DNA of 64,000 bases, from contig NZ_CP063458.1 in assembly GCF_015169395.1 (NCBI RefSeq), positions 3,162,001 to 3,226,000 on the forward strand, in the 5' to 3' direction. Shown piece after piece: positions 35,927-45,059 of the stretch. Each line of letters starts with the position of its first letter. Position 1 is the stretch's first letter. This stretch comes from Humisphaera borealis (lineage in GTDB: Bacteria; Planctomycetota; Phycisphaerae; Tepidisphaerales; Tepidisphaeraceae). The position numbers and the translations under genes are program-made. The notes beneath the pieces were generated by a model. The model was not told where the DNA came from, did not search any database, and worked only from the letters and a program-made list of their open reading frames with translations.

Positions 35927-37051
35927 ATGAGCATGGATGCCACCACCAAAAGGACCGTGAAACTGCTGGACCTTACGGCCCAGTACCTCCCCATTCGTAA
36001 CGAGATCCGCCGGGCGATCGATGAGGTCTGCGACGCCCAGGCACTGATCCTCGGGCCGCACGTCGAGAAGTTCGAGAAACACCTCGCCGAGTATTGCGGC
36101 ACGAAGCATGCGATCGGCGTGTCCAGCGGGACCGACGCGCTGCTGTGCGCGATGATGGCGCTCGACGTCGGCCCCGGCGACGAAGTCATCTGTCCGAGCT
36201 TCACCTTCTTCGCGACCGCCGGCTGCATCGCGAGGCTAGGCGCGACGCCGGTCTTTGCCGAGATCGACCCGCGCACGTTCAATCTTGATCCCGCCGACTT
36301 GCCGAAGCGCATCACGAGTAAAACCAAGGCGATCCTGCCGGTACATCTGTTCGGGCAGGTCGCGAACATGGAGGCGATCAACGAGATCGCCTGCAAGAAC
36401 AATCTGCCGGTGATCGAAGACGCCGCCCAGGCGATCGGCGCACGGCGCAACGGCCGGAAGGCCTGCGCCCACGGCCTGATCGGCTGCCTGAGTTTCTACC
36501 CGACCAAGAACCTGGGCGCGTTCGGCGATGCCGGCGGCATCTGTACCAACGACGACAAGCTCGCCGAGAAGTGCCGCAAGCTCCGCGTCCACGGATCGGG
36601 TCATACGTACTACCACGACTACATCGGCGGCATGTTCCGCCTGGCGGCGATCCAGGCGGCGGTGCTGGACGTGAAGCTCAAGTACCTCGAAGGCTGGCAC
36701 GAAGCCCGCCGACGCAACGCGGTGATTTACAACGAAATCCTCGCCGGCAGCAACGTCGTCACGCCGTTCATCGAAGAAGGCAACTGGAGCATCTACAACC
36801 AGTACGTGGTGCGGGTGAAGAACCGCGACGAAGTGAAGAAGAAGCTCGGCGAAGCCGGCGTGGGCAACGGCATCTATTACCCCCTCGGCCTGCACATGCA
36901 GAAGTGCTTCAGCCAGTTCGGCGGCAAGGAAGGCGACCTGCCAGCGACGGAACTTGCGTGCAAGGAAGTACTGGCCCTGCCGATCTACCCGGAGCTGCAC
37001 GAGGACGAAGTGCGGTATGCCGCGGAGATGCTGCGCGAGGCCGCGAAATAG
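35927..37051 (+). CDS. DegT/DnrJ/EryC1/StrS family PLP-dependent aminotransferase
   Basis: A 374-residue fold-type I aminotransferase. Marks are SSGTDALLCAMMAL (phosphate loop), CPSFTFFATAGCI, EDAAQAIGA with the Asp that binds the pyridine nitrogen, and SFYPTKNLGAFGDAG with the PLP-binding Lys194. Lys rather than His at that site means aminotransferase, not dehydratase. It should aminate a nucleotide-linked keto-sugar, using glutamate, for polysaccharide or glycan synthesis. No other nucleotide-sugar gene is adjacent, so the product is not defined. It follows a palindromic repeat, and another repeat lies after its stop. Confidence 0.92.
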   Translation: MSMDATTKRTVKLLDLTAQYLPIRNEIRRAIDEVCDAQALILGPHVEKFEKHLAEYCGTKHAIGVSSGTDALLCAMMALDVGPGDEVICPSFTFFATAGCIARLGATPVFAEIDPRTFNLDPADLPKRITSKTKAILPVHLFGQVANMEAINEIACKNNLPVIEDAAQAIGARRNGRKACAHGLIGCLSFYPTKNLGAFGDAGGICTNDDKLAEKCRKLRVHGSGHTYYHDYIGGMFRLAAIQAAVLDVKLKYLEGWHEARRRNAVIYNEILAGSNVVTPFIEEGNWSIYNQYVVRVKNRDEVKKKLGEAGVGNGIYYPLGLHMQKCFSQFGGKEGDLPATELACKEVLALPIYPELHEDEVRYAAEMLREAAK

Positions 37052-37098
37052 TCTGCACTTGTTCGCGAGCCTGCCGGGCTTTGTCTCAGAACCCGGAA

Positions 37099-37253
37099 TG
37101 TGTGCCATGCCCACGCCGGCAGCCCGTTTTCGAGTGTCGAGGGCATCTCCCGCGTGGGCATGTCGAGTCGAGAAACGATGTCGCTCGCCCATGCCCACGC
37201 GGGACGCGTCGGCGGAATTCGAGGGCGGTTCGCCGGCGTGGGCATGGCACACA
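37099..37253. repeat. Nested perfect inverted repeats of the CATGCCCACGC family
   Basis: Outer arms of 22 bases (37099-37120 and 37232-37253) are perfect complements. Inner arms of 15 bases (37148-37162 and 37190-37204) are also perfect and share the core CATGCCCACGC. The element fills most of the gap between the aminotransferase and the SMI1/KNR4 gene. A small open frame from 37289 (starting MDLEIPPIMSVEEYLDFE) overlaps the next gene and may be a leader or nothing. Confidence 0.92.
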
Positions 37254-37367
37254 ACTCATAGTTTTCGGACAGAGCGTAGAATGCGAGTATGGACCTTGAG
37301 ATTCCTCCCATCATGTCGGTCGAGGAGTACCTGGACTTTGAGGATCCGTACGGACAGGAGAGATTGA

Positions 37368-37898
37368 ATGTCGCTCAAGGAAGTCGTCGAATATTTCGAG
37401 CGAGTCGATCCGAAAGTGTTCGAGTATTGGTGCTGTCAGGAAACTGCACCAGCGATGACCGACGTTGATCGCGTCCAGGCCGACACCGGGTTCACGCTAC
37501 CGGATGAGTTTCGTCAGTTCACGACTTCACGACTTGCCGGCATGCACATTGTGGTTCGCGAGGAAGTATGGCCTCGTCGCCAAGGCGGCGCGTTCTGGTG
37601 GTTCCTTTATGGGATCTCTGTGTTCGGAATTGGTCGAGGAGTTCCGGATTGGCTCGACATGCAAGCGCAGTATCAAAGATTTCAGGACGAAGACCGTACA
37701 GACCTTATGCCGTTTATGCGGGTTGTCGGCGATCCTGACCGCTATTGTTTCACGCGTGTCGGCGAAATCGTACGTTGGTCAAACAACCGCATAGATCCGA
37801 TGCCGATAAAATCGACGTTCTCCGAACTCATGATGCGCGAACTCATGGCGCTCGAGGAACGCAAGGATCGGGTGCTGCGCGATGGACTGACGCGTTGA
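37368..37898 (+). CDS. SMI1/KNR4 (SUKH) family protein
   Basis: A 176-residue cytoplasmic protein. The SUKH phrase DVDRVQADTGFTLPDEFRQFTT, with its aromatic-rich follow-up (GGAFWWFLYGISVFGIG and WLDMQAQYQRF), identifies an SMI1/KNR4 fold. In bacteria such proteins are mostly immunity proteins against secreted nuclease toxins, although some are free-standing. No toxin gene is adjacent: upstream is a repeat and downstream is a convergent sulfatase. Codon use is less GC-biased than in the neighbours, in line with a transferred gene. It may be an orphan immunity gene. Confidence 0.75.
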   Translation: MSLKEVVEYFERVDPKVFEYWCCQETAPAMTDVDRVQADTGFTLPDEFRQFTTSRLAGMHIVVREEVWPRRQGGAFWWFLYGISVFGIGRGVPDWLDMQAQYQRFQDEDRTDLMPFMRVVGDPDRYCFTRVGEIVRWSNNRIDPMPIKSTFSELMMRELMALEERKDRVLRDGLTR

Positions 37899-37981
37899 CC
37901 TGATACGACACTGCGTCCGGTTCCGCGGCACGTAAAGCCACGCGGCTGTCTGCGGTCGTTGCGACTTGGCTGACAGAGCGC

Positions 37982-39475
37982 TCACCTGATCTTCGCATCC
38001 GGCAACGCCGTCCCGATCCCCTGATCGACCGGCATCACATCCGGCTTGCCGTTGCTGTACTGCTTGATTTGCCGGTCCAACTCGGCGCGTAGTTCTTCGA
38101 CCAGCTTCGCGTGCTGCGGATCGGCGATCAGGTTCTTCGTCTCTTCCGGATCGCTCTTGAGGTCGTACAGCTCGGCCATGTGCTTGTCGGGGCTGCCGTC
38201 GCCGTGGGGGTAGCGGATGTACTTGTAGCGGTCGGTCCGCAGGGCCCGCACGTTGGGCGTGTAGGGGAACTGCTTCTCGTAATTGTATTCGTAGTACCAG
38301 CTCTTGCGCCAGTCTGGATCGCCGGCGGTGACGAGCTTCTTGAACGATCGCCCTTGCACGCCTTTGTCCGGGTGCAGTCCGCACATCTCCAGGATCGACG
38401 GGCAGATGTCGAGCGTCAGCACCTGTTCTTCGATCGTCTTCATCTGCGTGGTCGGCACGACGCCGGGCAACCGCGCGACGAGCGGGATGCGAAGGCTCGG
38501 CTCGTGTGCCGTGCGCTTATCGACCATGCCGTGCTCGCCGCTGAGGATGCCGTTGTCGGCCATGAACAGGATGAGCGTGTTGTCGAGCTGGCCGGCGGAC
38601 TTGAGGTGCTCGTACAGCTTGCCGACGCTGTCGTCGACGCTGAGGATCGTCGCGAGGTACGCGCGCTGCATCGCCTCAAAGTCTTTGACCGCTTCGGGGC
38701 TCCGGTCGGGGAATTTCTTTCGATAGTCGAACAGCGGGCCATAGATGCCGTGCCAGGTGTCGAGCCGCAGCTTGAACCACTCCGGCTTGTCATCTAGCAT
38801 GAACGCCGACTTGGGGTAGGGAAACGGCACCGCGTCGAACGCCTTCTCGTACTTCTTCTCGGGGAAGTAGAAGCTGTGCGGCGCCTTATGGCCGATCATC
38901 AGCATGAACGGCTTGTCGCCGCGTGGCTTCTTCAGGAAGTCGATCGCCATGTCGGTGACGACATGGGTGTAGTAGCCGGGGACGACCTTCCGCTCGCCGC
39001 CGTTGGCGCGGAACTCGGTGTCGAAGTACTTGCCTTGGCCTTTGTGGGTGACGAAGTGATCGAAGCCCGGGCGCTTGTCGTCGTTGTCCTCGCCCATGTG
39101 GTACTTGCCGATGTACCCGGTCTCGTAGCCGGCGGATTGCAGCGCGCGGGGGAAGGTGGCAAGCGTGTCGGGGTACTCGGTGAAGTTGTTGGTAACGCCG
39201 TGGGTATGGGCGTAGAGCCCGGTGAGGATCGATCCCCGGCTGGGCGAGCAGAGGGATGTCGTGCAGAAGTAGTTCTTGAACCAGACGCCCTCCTTGGCCA
39301 GGCGATCGATGTTGGGCGTCAGCGGGTGCTTGCTGCCGGCAATCGAAAGCGTGTCGGCCCGCTGGTCGTCGGTCAGGATGACCAGCACGTTCGGCCGCTT
39401 CGGCTCGGCGGCAAAACTTAAGGAGCCAGCCAAGCCGACGAAAGCCGCTGACAATACGAGCAATACACCCTTCAT
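37982..39475 (-). CDS. Secreted type I sulfatase (Cys-type)
   Basis: 497 residues from the ATG at 39475, which is preceded by GGAGAG; the frame runs on to 39613 but the added part has no signal. The signal peptide is [22 protein letters not shown]. The alkaline-phosphatase-fold start [17 protein letters not shown] gives two metal-ligand Asp residues. The sulfatase signature [11 protein letters not shown] starts at Cys76, the residue turned into formylglycine by a maturase encoded elsewhere. [15 protein letters not shown] holds the later Asp-Asn metal ligands. It removes sulfate esters from polysaccharides or similar, a hallmark trade of planctomycetes. The exact subfamily is not assignable by eye. 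Confidence 0.93.
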   Translation of the reverse strand: MKGVLLVLSAAFVGLAGSLSFAAEPKRPNVLVILTDDQRADTLSIAGSKHPLTPNIDRLAKEGVWFKNYFCTTSLCSPSRGSILTGLYAHTHGVTNNFTEYPDTLATFPRALQSAGYETGYIGKYHMGEDNDDKRPGFDHFVTHKGQGKYFDTEFRANGGERKVVPGYYTHVVTDMAIDFLKKPRGDKPFMLMIGHKAPHSFYFPEKKYEKAFDAVPFPYPKSAFMLDDKPEWFKLRLDTWHGIYGPLFDYRKKFPDRSPEAVKDFEAMQRAYLATILSVDDSVGKLYEHLKSAGQLDNTLILFMADNGILSGEHGMVDKRTAHEPSLRIPLVARLPGVVPTTQMKTIEEQVLTLDICPSILEMCGLHPDKGVQGRSFKKLVTAGDPDWRKSWYYEYNYEKQFPYTPNVRALRTDRYKYIRYPHGDGSPDKHMAELYDLKSDPEETKNLIADPQHAKLVEELRAELDRQIKQYSNGKPDVMPVDQGIGTALPDAKIR

Positions 39476-39556
39476 TTGGCTCTCCGTTTTCTGAACGACG
39501 ACACGTATTCCTGCTAGAATACAGCGGCACAAACGTGCCTGTCGGATACCACCACG

Positions 39557-40258
39557 ATGACGCAGCTTGCCGAACATGGTTCCGTCCACCAGATCGCTGA
39601 CCTGATTCATCACGCGCAGGTCTTCGGACGATCAGGCTGGGCAACGCGAGCACCAACCGGACCTTCTGTCATGGCTGAAGCCGCCGACTTTCCGCTTCAC
39701 GAGCAAGTGCAGAGACTGTTTACGCTGCTGAACAACCGCGGCATTCGGTATTTGCTCGTGGGCGGCGTCGCGCTGCTTCGCTACGTCGACGGTCGCAATA
39801 CCGAAGATCTCGATCTGATCCTCTCGGTCGAATCCCTCAAGCAGGTTCCCGAGTTGTCGATCGTCGATCAGAACACCAACTTCGCGCGGGCTCGATTTGA
39901 CGGCCTGCGAGTCGACCTTCTTTTTACGGCGAACCCACTGTTCGCTTTGGTCGAGGAACACTACGCGACGCGACATCGATTCGCCGAGGTCGATGTCAAA
40001 GTGGCAACCGTTGAAGGACTGATCCTCCTGAAGCTTTACGCCTTGCCGGCGCTCTACAGACAGCGCGACGGGCAACGTGTCGCGATCTATGAAAGCGACC
40101 TGCAGATGCTCCTGGTGCGTCATCGCCCGGATATGACGCCGCTGCTTGCGACGGTTCGTCGCTACGTCGACGATGGCGCTTACTCGGACCTTTGCACCAT
40201 CGTCGCAGAGACCGAGCAGCGCATCGCGCGACTGGATCGGCACTCCAACCCTTCGTAG
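39557..40258 (+). CDS. Nucleotidyltransferase-fold protein (AbiEii/MNT-like)
   Basis: A 233-residue protein with the polymerase-beta-like core: [28 protein letters not shown]. The GG pair is at 69-70, and the two metal-ligand acids are Asp84 and Asp86. A third acid is likely in RVDLLF. This matches the AbiEii toxin / DUF6036-type nucleotidyltransferases, which modify tRNA or proteins with nucleotides, often as toxins. No antitoxin-like gene is adjacent, so the gene may be chromosomal housekeeping or an orphan. The true start may be the ATG at 39671. The sulfatase gene is divergent, 80 bases upstream, and the SGNH gene is convergent. Confidence 0.75.
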   Translation: MTQLAEHGSVHQIADLIHHAQVFGRSGWATRAPTGPSVMAEAADFPLHEQVQRLFTLLNNRGIRYLLVGGVALLRYVDGRNTEDLDLILSVESLKQVPELSIVDQNTNFARARFDGLRVDLLFTANPLFALVEEHYATRHRFAEVDVKVATVEGLILLKLYALPALYRQRDGQRVAIYESDLQMLLVRHRPDMTPLLATVRRYVDDGAYSDLCTIVAETEQRIARLDRHSNPS

Positions 40259-40274
40259 TGTTCCTTGTCACGAC

Positions 40275-40958
40275 CTACTTCCCCGCGATCGCTTCATGCA
40301 CCGTCTTGGCGATGATCGCGGCGCCCTCGGCGTTGGGGTGGACCTTGTCGGGGATCAACGCGTCCTTGCCGGCAAACGGGGCGTAAAGATCGATCAATCC
40401 GCTCTTGGTATCCGTTGCGATCTGTTTGATCAGCGGCAGCATCTCCGGCTGCACGATCTCGTTGCGGATGCCGAAGTTCCCCTTGCCCACCACCGGCACG
40501 GGCAGGCAGCAGTAGACCTTCACGTTCGCGTTGGCGGCGTGGAACGCTTCGATCATCGCCTTGTAGTCGCCGGCGTAGTCGGCCTTGTGCTTGTCCCAGT
40601 TCTGCGGCTTGCTGTCGTTGGTGCCGAGCTTGATCACCACGATGTCGGGCTTGAAGTCGATCGCGTCCTTGTACGCCTTCTGCTTGTCGTAGGGCTTGTC
40701 GCCCTTCTTGAGCATCGTCGCGCCGCTGACGCCGAAATTCTTCACCTCGAACTTGTCGCCGAGCAGCCCGGCGAGCACGAACGGATAGGCGTTCTTCTCC
40801 CGATCCTTCACGCCAGCACCGAAGGTGATCGAATCGCCGACGCAGGCGACCTTCGTCTTGCCGTCGGCGGCGTGTGACAGGGACGGCAGCGCGGCGAGCA
40901 TGGCGGCGGCCGCGGCGACAAACGTTCGGCGGGACAGAAGGGTGCGGGATGAAAGCAT
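40275..40958 (-). CDS. Secreted SGNH/GDSL hydrolase
   Basis: A 227-residue lipase/acylhydrolase-like protein. The N-terminus has a twin-arginine-like signal (SRRTFVAAAAAMLAALPSLSHA). All four SGNH blocks are there: GDSITFG with nucleophile Ser43, the oxyanion Gly in NFGVSGATM, Asn in KLGTNDSKP, and DKVHPN with Asp204 and His207. It should deacylate a carbohydrate, for example acetylated polysaccharide, matching the nearby secreted esterases and sulfatase. The size and GTNDSKPQNW phrase point to the rhamnogalacturonan acetylesterase-like/arylesterase group. It stops 17 bases from the end of the convergent nucleotidyltransferase gene. Confidence 0.92.
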   Translation of the reverse strand: MLSSRTLLSRRTFVAAAAAMLAALPSLSHAADGKTKVACVGDSITFGAGVKDREKNAYPFVLAGLLGDKFEVKNFGVSGATMLKKGDKPYDKQKAYKDAIDFKPDIVVIKLGTNDSKPQNWDKHKADYAGDYKAMIEAFHAANANVKVYCCLPVPVVGKGNFGIRNEIVQPEMLPLIKQIATDTKSGLIDLYAPFAGKDALIPDKVHPNAEGAAIIAKTVHEAIAGK

Positions 40959-41065
40959 GATCTCCTCGTGATTCCTGAAAAGTGTTTGGCGTCGACGAAT
41001 CGGGCCTCCCCAAGCTACTCTGCCGGAGTACGTTCAACTACATGCAAACGTCATGGAGGCGGTAA

Positions 41066-42805
41066 ATGTTCCGATTCACGTACAGCGTAGTACTTTCGAT
41101 TCTCGCATCCGTGGCCGGGTGTGCCTCGTCCGGACGACCGCCGGCGGCGTCGGTCCCACCGCCGCCGGTCCGCAGCGGACAGACGCTGGATGCACAGCAT
41201 GGCGTAGTGGTGTCGGTCTGTCGGATCGCCTCGACCGTGGGCGCGAACGTGCTGCGGGATGGCGGCAATGCCGTCGATGCCGCCGTCGCAACCGCCTTCG
41301 CACTGGCCGTCACCTGGCCCGAGGCGGGCAATATCGGCGGCGGCGGGTTCATGATGGTGGGCGAACCCTCGCGCGTCGGTCAGCCGGCGGTCCATTTCAT
41401 CGACTACCGGGAAACCGGACCGGCGGAGGTCAAGGCCGATACCTTTGCCGGCAAGCCGACCAGTCATCAGTTGGCCGGCACGCCCGGCACCGTCCGAGGC
41501 CTTTTCACCGCTCATCAGACCTACGGCACCAAACGATTCGCCTGGAAGGACCTGGTCCTGCCGGCGGCAAAAATCGCCGAGGAAGGATTTGTCGTCGATG
41601 CGGCGCTGGCGGCCTCGCTGAACAGCGGGCTGGCCAGGAGTGAGGCGTTCCCTGAGTTCCGTCGGGTCTACGGCAAGGTCGACGGTTCGGCCTGGAAGGC
41701 GGGCGATCGCCTGACCCTGCCCGATCTCGCCGCCACACTGCACGCCATCGCCGAGCGCGGCCCCGGGGAGTTCTACGAAGGCGAGACGGCCAGTCGGATC
41801 GTCGCCGAGATGCAGTCGGGCGGCGGGCTGATTTCCGCCGGAGACCTGAAGAATTATCGCGCCCGGCTTCGCGAGCCGATCGTCGGCACGTTCAAAGGCT
41901 ACACGATCTTCGCCCCGCCGCCGCCCAGTTCCGGCGGGATCGCGTTGCTCCAGATGCTGAACATGTTCGAGACGCTGGACCTCAGAGCCGACCAGCGATG
42001 GTCGGCATCGACAGTCCATACGATTGTCGAAGCGATGCGCCGCGCCTTCGCCGACCGCGCGAGATATCTGGGCGATCCCGACTACGGCACGGTCCCCGTC
42101 GCGGAACTGGTTTCGAAAGACCACGCCCGGCAACTGGCGTCGACCATTGATCCACTCAAGGCAACCAGCAGCGAGCAAGTCGCGCCCTGGGCCCAACTGT
42201 CCGAGACCGGCGGGCAGACGACCCATTTCAGCGTTGTGGATGTCAACGGCTTGGCCGTCAGCAATACCTACACGCTCGAACAGTCGTTTGGCGGAAAGGT
42301 CGTCGTCCGCAGAGCGGGATTTCTGCTGAACAACGAACTCGGCGACTTCAACCCGCGGCCGGGGCAGACCAACCGGAACGGCCAGATCGGCACGCCTCCG
42401 AATCTGGCTGCCGGCGGGAAGCGTCCGCTGAGCTCAATGACGCCGGTCATCATCGCCCGCAACGGCAAAATCGTCCTGGTCACCGGCTCGCCGGGCGGGC
42501 GCACCATCATCAACACTGTCACGCAGGTGGTTGTGAACCGGCTCGCGTTTGGGATGAGCCTCCGGCAGGCGGTCGATGCGCCCCGGCTGCACCACCAGTG
42601 GCTGCCGGATGGCATTCGGGTCGAGCGGTCGTTGGCGGAGCAGCACCTCCAGACCCTCGAGGGCCTGAAGGCAATGGGGCACGCTATCGACGCGACGATG
42701 CCGTCGCGCCAGGGGGACGCACACAGCATTGAGATCGATCCGGCCACCGGACGACTGACCGGCGTCGCCGACAAACGAATTGGCGGATCGGCCGCTGGGT
42801 ATTGA
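41066..42805 (+). CDS. ggt: Gamma-glutamyltransferase (glutathione hydrolase)
   Basis: A 579-residue Ntn-hydrolase precursor that cleaves itself to give large and small subunits and hydrolyses or transfers gamma-glutamyl groups from glutathione-like peptides. The N-terminus is a lipoprotein signal (VVLSILASVAGCAS), so the enzyme should sit in the periplasm attached to a membrane. Large-subunit marks are GGNAVDAAVATAFALAVTWPEAGNIGGGGFMM and, further on, the Arg in YRETGP. The self-cleavage and catalytic Thr385 opens TTHFSVVDVNG. Substrate-site phrases PLSSMTP and GSPGGRTIINTV are intact. It stands alone. Confidence 0.95.
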   Translation: MFRFTYSVVLSILASVAGCASSGRPPAASVPPPPVRSGQTLDAQHGVVVSVCRIASTVGANVLRDGGNAVDAAVATAFALAVTWPEAGNIGGGGFMMVGEPSRVGQPAVHFIDYRETGPAEVKADTFAGKPTSHQLAGTPGTVRGLFTAHQTYGTKRFAWKDLVLPAAKIAEEGFVVDAALAASLNSGLARSEAFPEFRRVYGKVDGSAWKAGDRLTLPDLAATLHAIAERGPGEFYEGETASRIVAEMQSGGGLISAGDLKNYRARLREPIVGTFKGYTIFAPPPPSSGGIALLQMLNMFETLDLRADQRWSASTVHTIVEAMRRAFADRARYLGDPDYGTVPVAELVSKDHARQLASTIDPLKATSSEQVAPWAQLSETGGQTTHFSVVDVNGLAVSNTYTLEQSFGGKVVVRRAGFLLNNELGDFNPRPGQTNRNGQIGTPPNLAAGGKRPLSSMTPVIIARNGKIVLVTGSPGGRTIINTVTQVVVNRLAFGMSLRQAVDAPRLHHQWLPDGIRVERSLAEQHLQTLEGLKAMGHAIDATMPSRQGDAHSIEIDPATGRLTGVADKRIGGSAAGY

Positions 42806-43148
42806 GAACGGCTGCTGACTCTTGATCGATGGACTGATGGGGCTCGGCGAGCCAGCCCGAAAAACGTCGGGCGTAGCGTCGACCGCGGCACGAATGCCGG
42901 GCTCAGCTTCCGTTTATTCGGAAGTCCCACGTAGGGGGTGCGATCCAAGTGCCCTGGGGTGCGATCGCCGAAGCTGACGGCATTGGCGATGGACGAGAAG
43001 GCAATGGTTCGGGATTCTCATTGAATCCCGCACGCTCTGGTGTAACGGTCGCACCCGGAGTGCGCGTGCGGGCAACACCGTTCCCTCAGACACGTACGAG
43101 AGCCAATGGCGGCTGGCCATGTCATCCGACAATGACCAGAAATGGCAT
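42806..43148. other. Gene-free stretch after ggt
   Basis: Some 340 bases without a supported gene, rRNA or tRNA. It contains short repeated pieces such as GGGTGCGATC (twice, near 42938 and 42957) but no long inverted repeat that I can demonstrate. Confidence 0.5.
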
Positions 43149-43175
43149 GAGGGTCATCTGAATCAGATGACCCTC
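43149..43175 (-). terminator. Perfect 12-bp hairpin after the PEP-CTERM gene
   Basis: GAGGGTCATCTG at 43149-43160 pairs perfectly with CAGATGACCCTC at 43164-43175 around a three-base loop, 50 bases after the stop of the leftward PEP-CTERM gene. No T-run follows, so it may act as an mRNA 3' stabiliser or a factor-dependent terminator. Confidence 0.6.
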
Positions 43176-43224
43176 GTGCACATTCAACTTTCGACTTGGT
43201 GCCCGAAGGCATTCAAGTTGGATA

Positions 43225-44658
43225 TCAGGCCTGGCGACGACGACGGGCCAGAAGACCGACCGCTCCGATGCCCAGGAGGCTAAGGGTGGTCGGTTCCGGG
43301 ATACCAACGCCGTTGCGGTTGTTGTCGATGAACAGGACCTGATTGGTGTTCAGCTTCCAGCTGCTGTTCTGGAGGGTGAAGGTCAACAGACGGTGAGTGC
43401 CGCCTGCGACCGTGTAGTCATCAACTTTGGCGGGGTTGCCGCTGTCAGTCCTGAACCCACCGATGTTATTCGGAAGATCGACATCGTACTGGGTGGAGCT
43501 AAGGTTGCTGATAAGGATCGAGAGCCGGCGGGAAACACCCGCGGCCTGACCCGCCAGATCGTACACGCCTGACCAGATCGCACCCTTCGATTCGCTCGAA
43601 GCGGTGGAACCATTGGCTGTGATGACGGAACCCAGGTTCGCAAAAGCAAACTTGCCACGGCTGAAGATGCCATTGGCGACGGACGAGCCGGACCAGCCGG
43701 CGATCACGTCATCTCGGGCACTCTGACGGCTATAGCCGACAACCGAGCTGATGTCCGCTTCGAACAGGTTCACGCTGTCAGCACCACGCATACGGTAATG
43801 CAGGATCTGGGCTTGGAAGTCGCCACGCGACGGAAGCTGGCCGTTGGCCGGATTCGCCGCATTCTGGACGAACTTGAAGCCGTTGTTCGGGTTGCCGTCG
43901 GTATCGAGCGAGGCATTGCCCCAATTGTTGAATCGGCTGACCCAGGGAATGTGCTTGTTTTGCTGGTAACCCACGCTCGTCAGAGCCTGGGACGTGCTAC
44001 CCGCGCGGATGATCGGAAGGGTAAACAGGGCAGAGCGGATGTTCGGAGCCGTCGAGTCGCCGGTCGAGGGGTTGCGGAACTCGGGAGCACCCGGATACAG
44101 CGCTTCGGTCGCGATACGGTTGCTGTTCTTGCCCGACTTGGTCGCAATGATTCCGGTGTAGTCACCATTGGACTGAGCATTCGCCGCGCTGAAGCTGGAG
44201 GCGGTGCCGGAAACGACGCCGCGACGGGTCGTATCGCTGCCCGAGTTGGGGTACACGTTGAAGTTGCCGACGAACGCAGCCTGCGACTTCGTCGAGTTCA
44301 ACACCAACGTCGAGATCGCCTTGGTCTGGGCGATGTGGTCGGCGTTTTCGAAGTCCGCGAACACGTACTGGATCGCGTAGTTATTGAAGATCGCCTTGGC
44401 GGCGGGGGTGGTGAGGGGCGTGTTGACCTTGACCGCCAGCGGGCGACCCTTGGCCTGCGCCTGGTTCAGCGCTGCGATCGCCGCGGACAGCGTTGCCGGA
44501 TCGTCGCTGATGAACGGGGAGACTTGGAAGTTCGTTCCGGGAGACGTGTTCGTGTCCCAGTCGAAGAATCCGAGGGTACCGTTCACCTGCGCATTGGCTG
44601 CTGTAGACGCAGCCAGCACCGCACCGAGAAACGCGATTGTTCGTTTGGATTTGCGCAT
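43225..44658 (-). CDS. PEP-CTERM sorting-domain surface/exported protein
   Basis: About 477 residues from the ATG at 44658 (GAGGGG in front; a second ATG lies 12 bases upstream). A signal peptide (TIAFLGAVLAASTAANA) leads to a domain beginning VNGTLGFFDWDTNTSPGTNF, which I do not recognise. It is rich in Asn, Ser and Gly, as secreted proteins are. The C-terminus is a textbook PEP-CTERM tail: GIPEPTTLSLLGIGAVGLLARRRR, i.e. Pro-Glu-Pro, one transmembrane helix and an Arg cluster, recognised by an exosortase. Thus the protein is sorted to the outer envelope or matrix. The exosortase itself is not in this window. Confidence 0.9.
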   Translation of the reverse strand: MRKSKRTIAFLGAVLAASTAANAQVNGTLGFFDWDTNTSPGTNFQVSPFISDDPATLSAAIAALNQAQAKGRPLAVKVNTPLTTPAAKAIFNNYAIQYVFADFENADHIAQTKAISTLVLNSTKSQAAFVGNFNVYPNSGSDTTRRGVVSGTASSFSAANAQSNGDYTGIIATKSGKNSNRIATEALYPGAPEFRNPSTGDSTAPNIRSALFTLPIIRAGSTSQALTSVGYQQNKHIPWVSRFNNWGNASLDTDGNPNNGFKFVQNAANPANGQLPSRGDFQAQILHYRMRGADSVNLFEADISSVVGYSRQSARDDVIAGWSGSSVANGIFSRGKFAFANLGSVITANGSTASSESKGAIWSGVYDLAGQAAGVSRRLSILISNLSSTQYDVDLPNNIGGFRTDSGNPAKVDDYTVAGGTHRLLTFTLQNSSWKLNTNQVLFIDNNRNGVGIPEPTTLSLLGIGAVGLLARRRRQA

Positions 44659-45059
44659 CGTACCCCTCATCCTTTACATGTGAACTGAGCGGACACTGGT
44701 GAACTTCTCGATCCGTTCTCCGCAAGACGCCTTGCAAGCACGGTCAAATCGGAAGGGCTCCTTCCACTTCAGTGCCCACTTCTTAGCCGCTTGAAACATC
44801 CAAATCGGCGTGTGAACTTCTTCACCGTATCTCTTGCCAACTGTCGCGTCAAGCACTTTCTGGACGCTTTCCAAGAGACATACCTTCCCTTCATTTCACC
44901 TGAACATTACACCCCGCAATTGCGTCAAAAACCGACCTTTTTTGACTTTTAAACTAGGCAAAGCCCCTAGAAGATGCGTTCCGCTCTTTAGGTTCTCTAC
45001 TGTATCGGCGAAGGATTGGCAGACCGATAAAAACAGCTCTCCCTCGCCGCTATCGCTGC
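44659..45059. other. Intergenic region between purB and the PEP-CTERM gene
   Basis: About 400 bases, richer in A/T than its surroundings, serving as 3' region of purB and 5' region of the PEP-CTERM gene (both leftward). CTAGGCAAAGCCCCTAG at 44954-44970 can form a weak bulged hairpin, perhaps the purB terminator. A 66-codon open frame at 44674-44874, starting with TTG, has no support. The long leader might carry regulation, but nothing specific can be named. Confidence 0.5.

Noticed and set aside
44674-44874. 66-codon minus-strand open frame before the PEP-CTERM gene
   Set aside because: TTG start without ribosome site, no recognisable domain, and it runs into the promoter/leader of the next gene.
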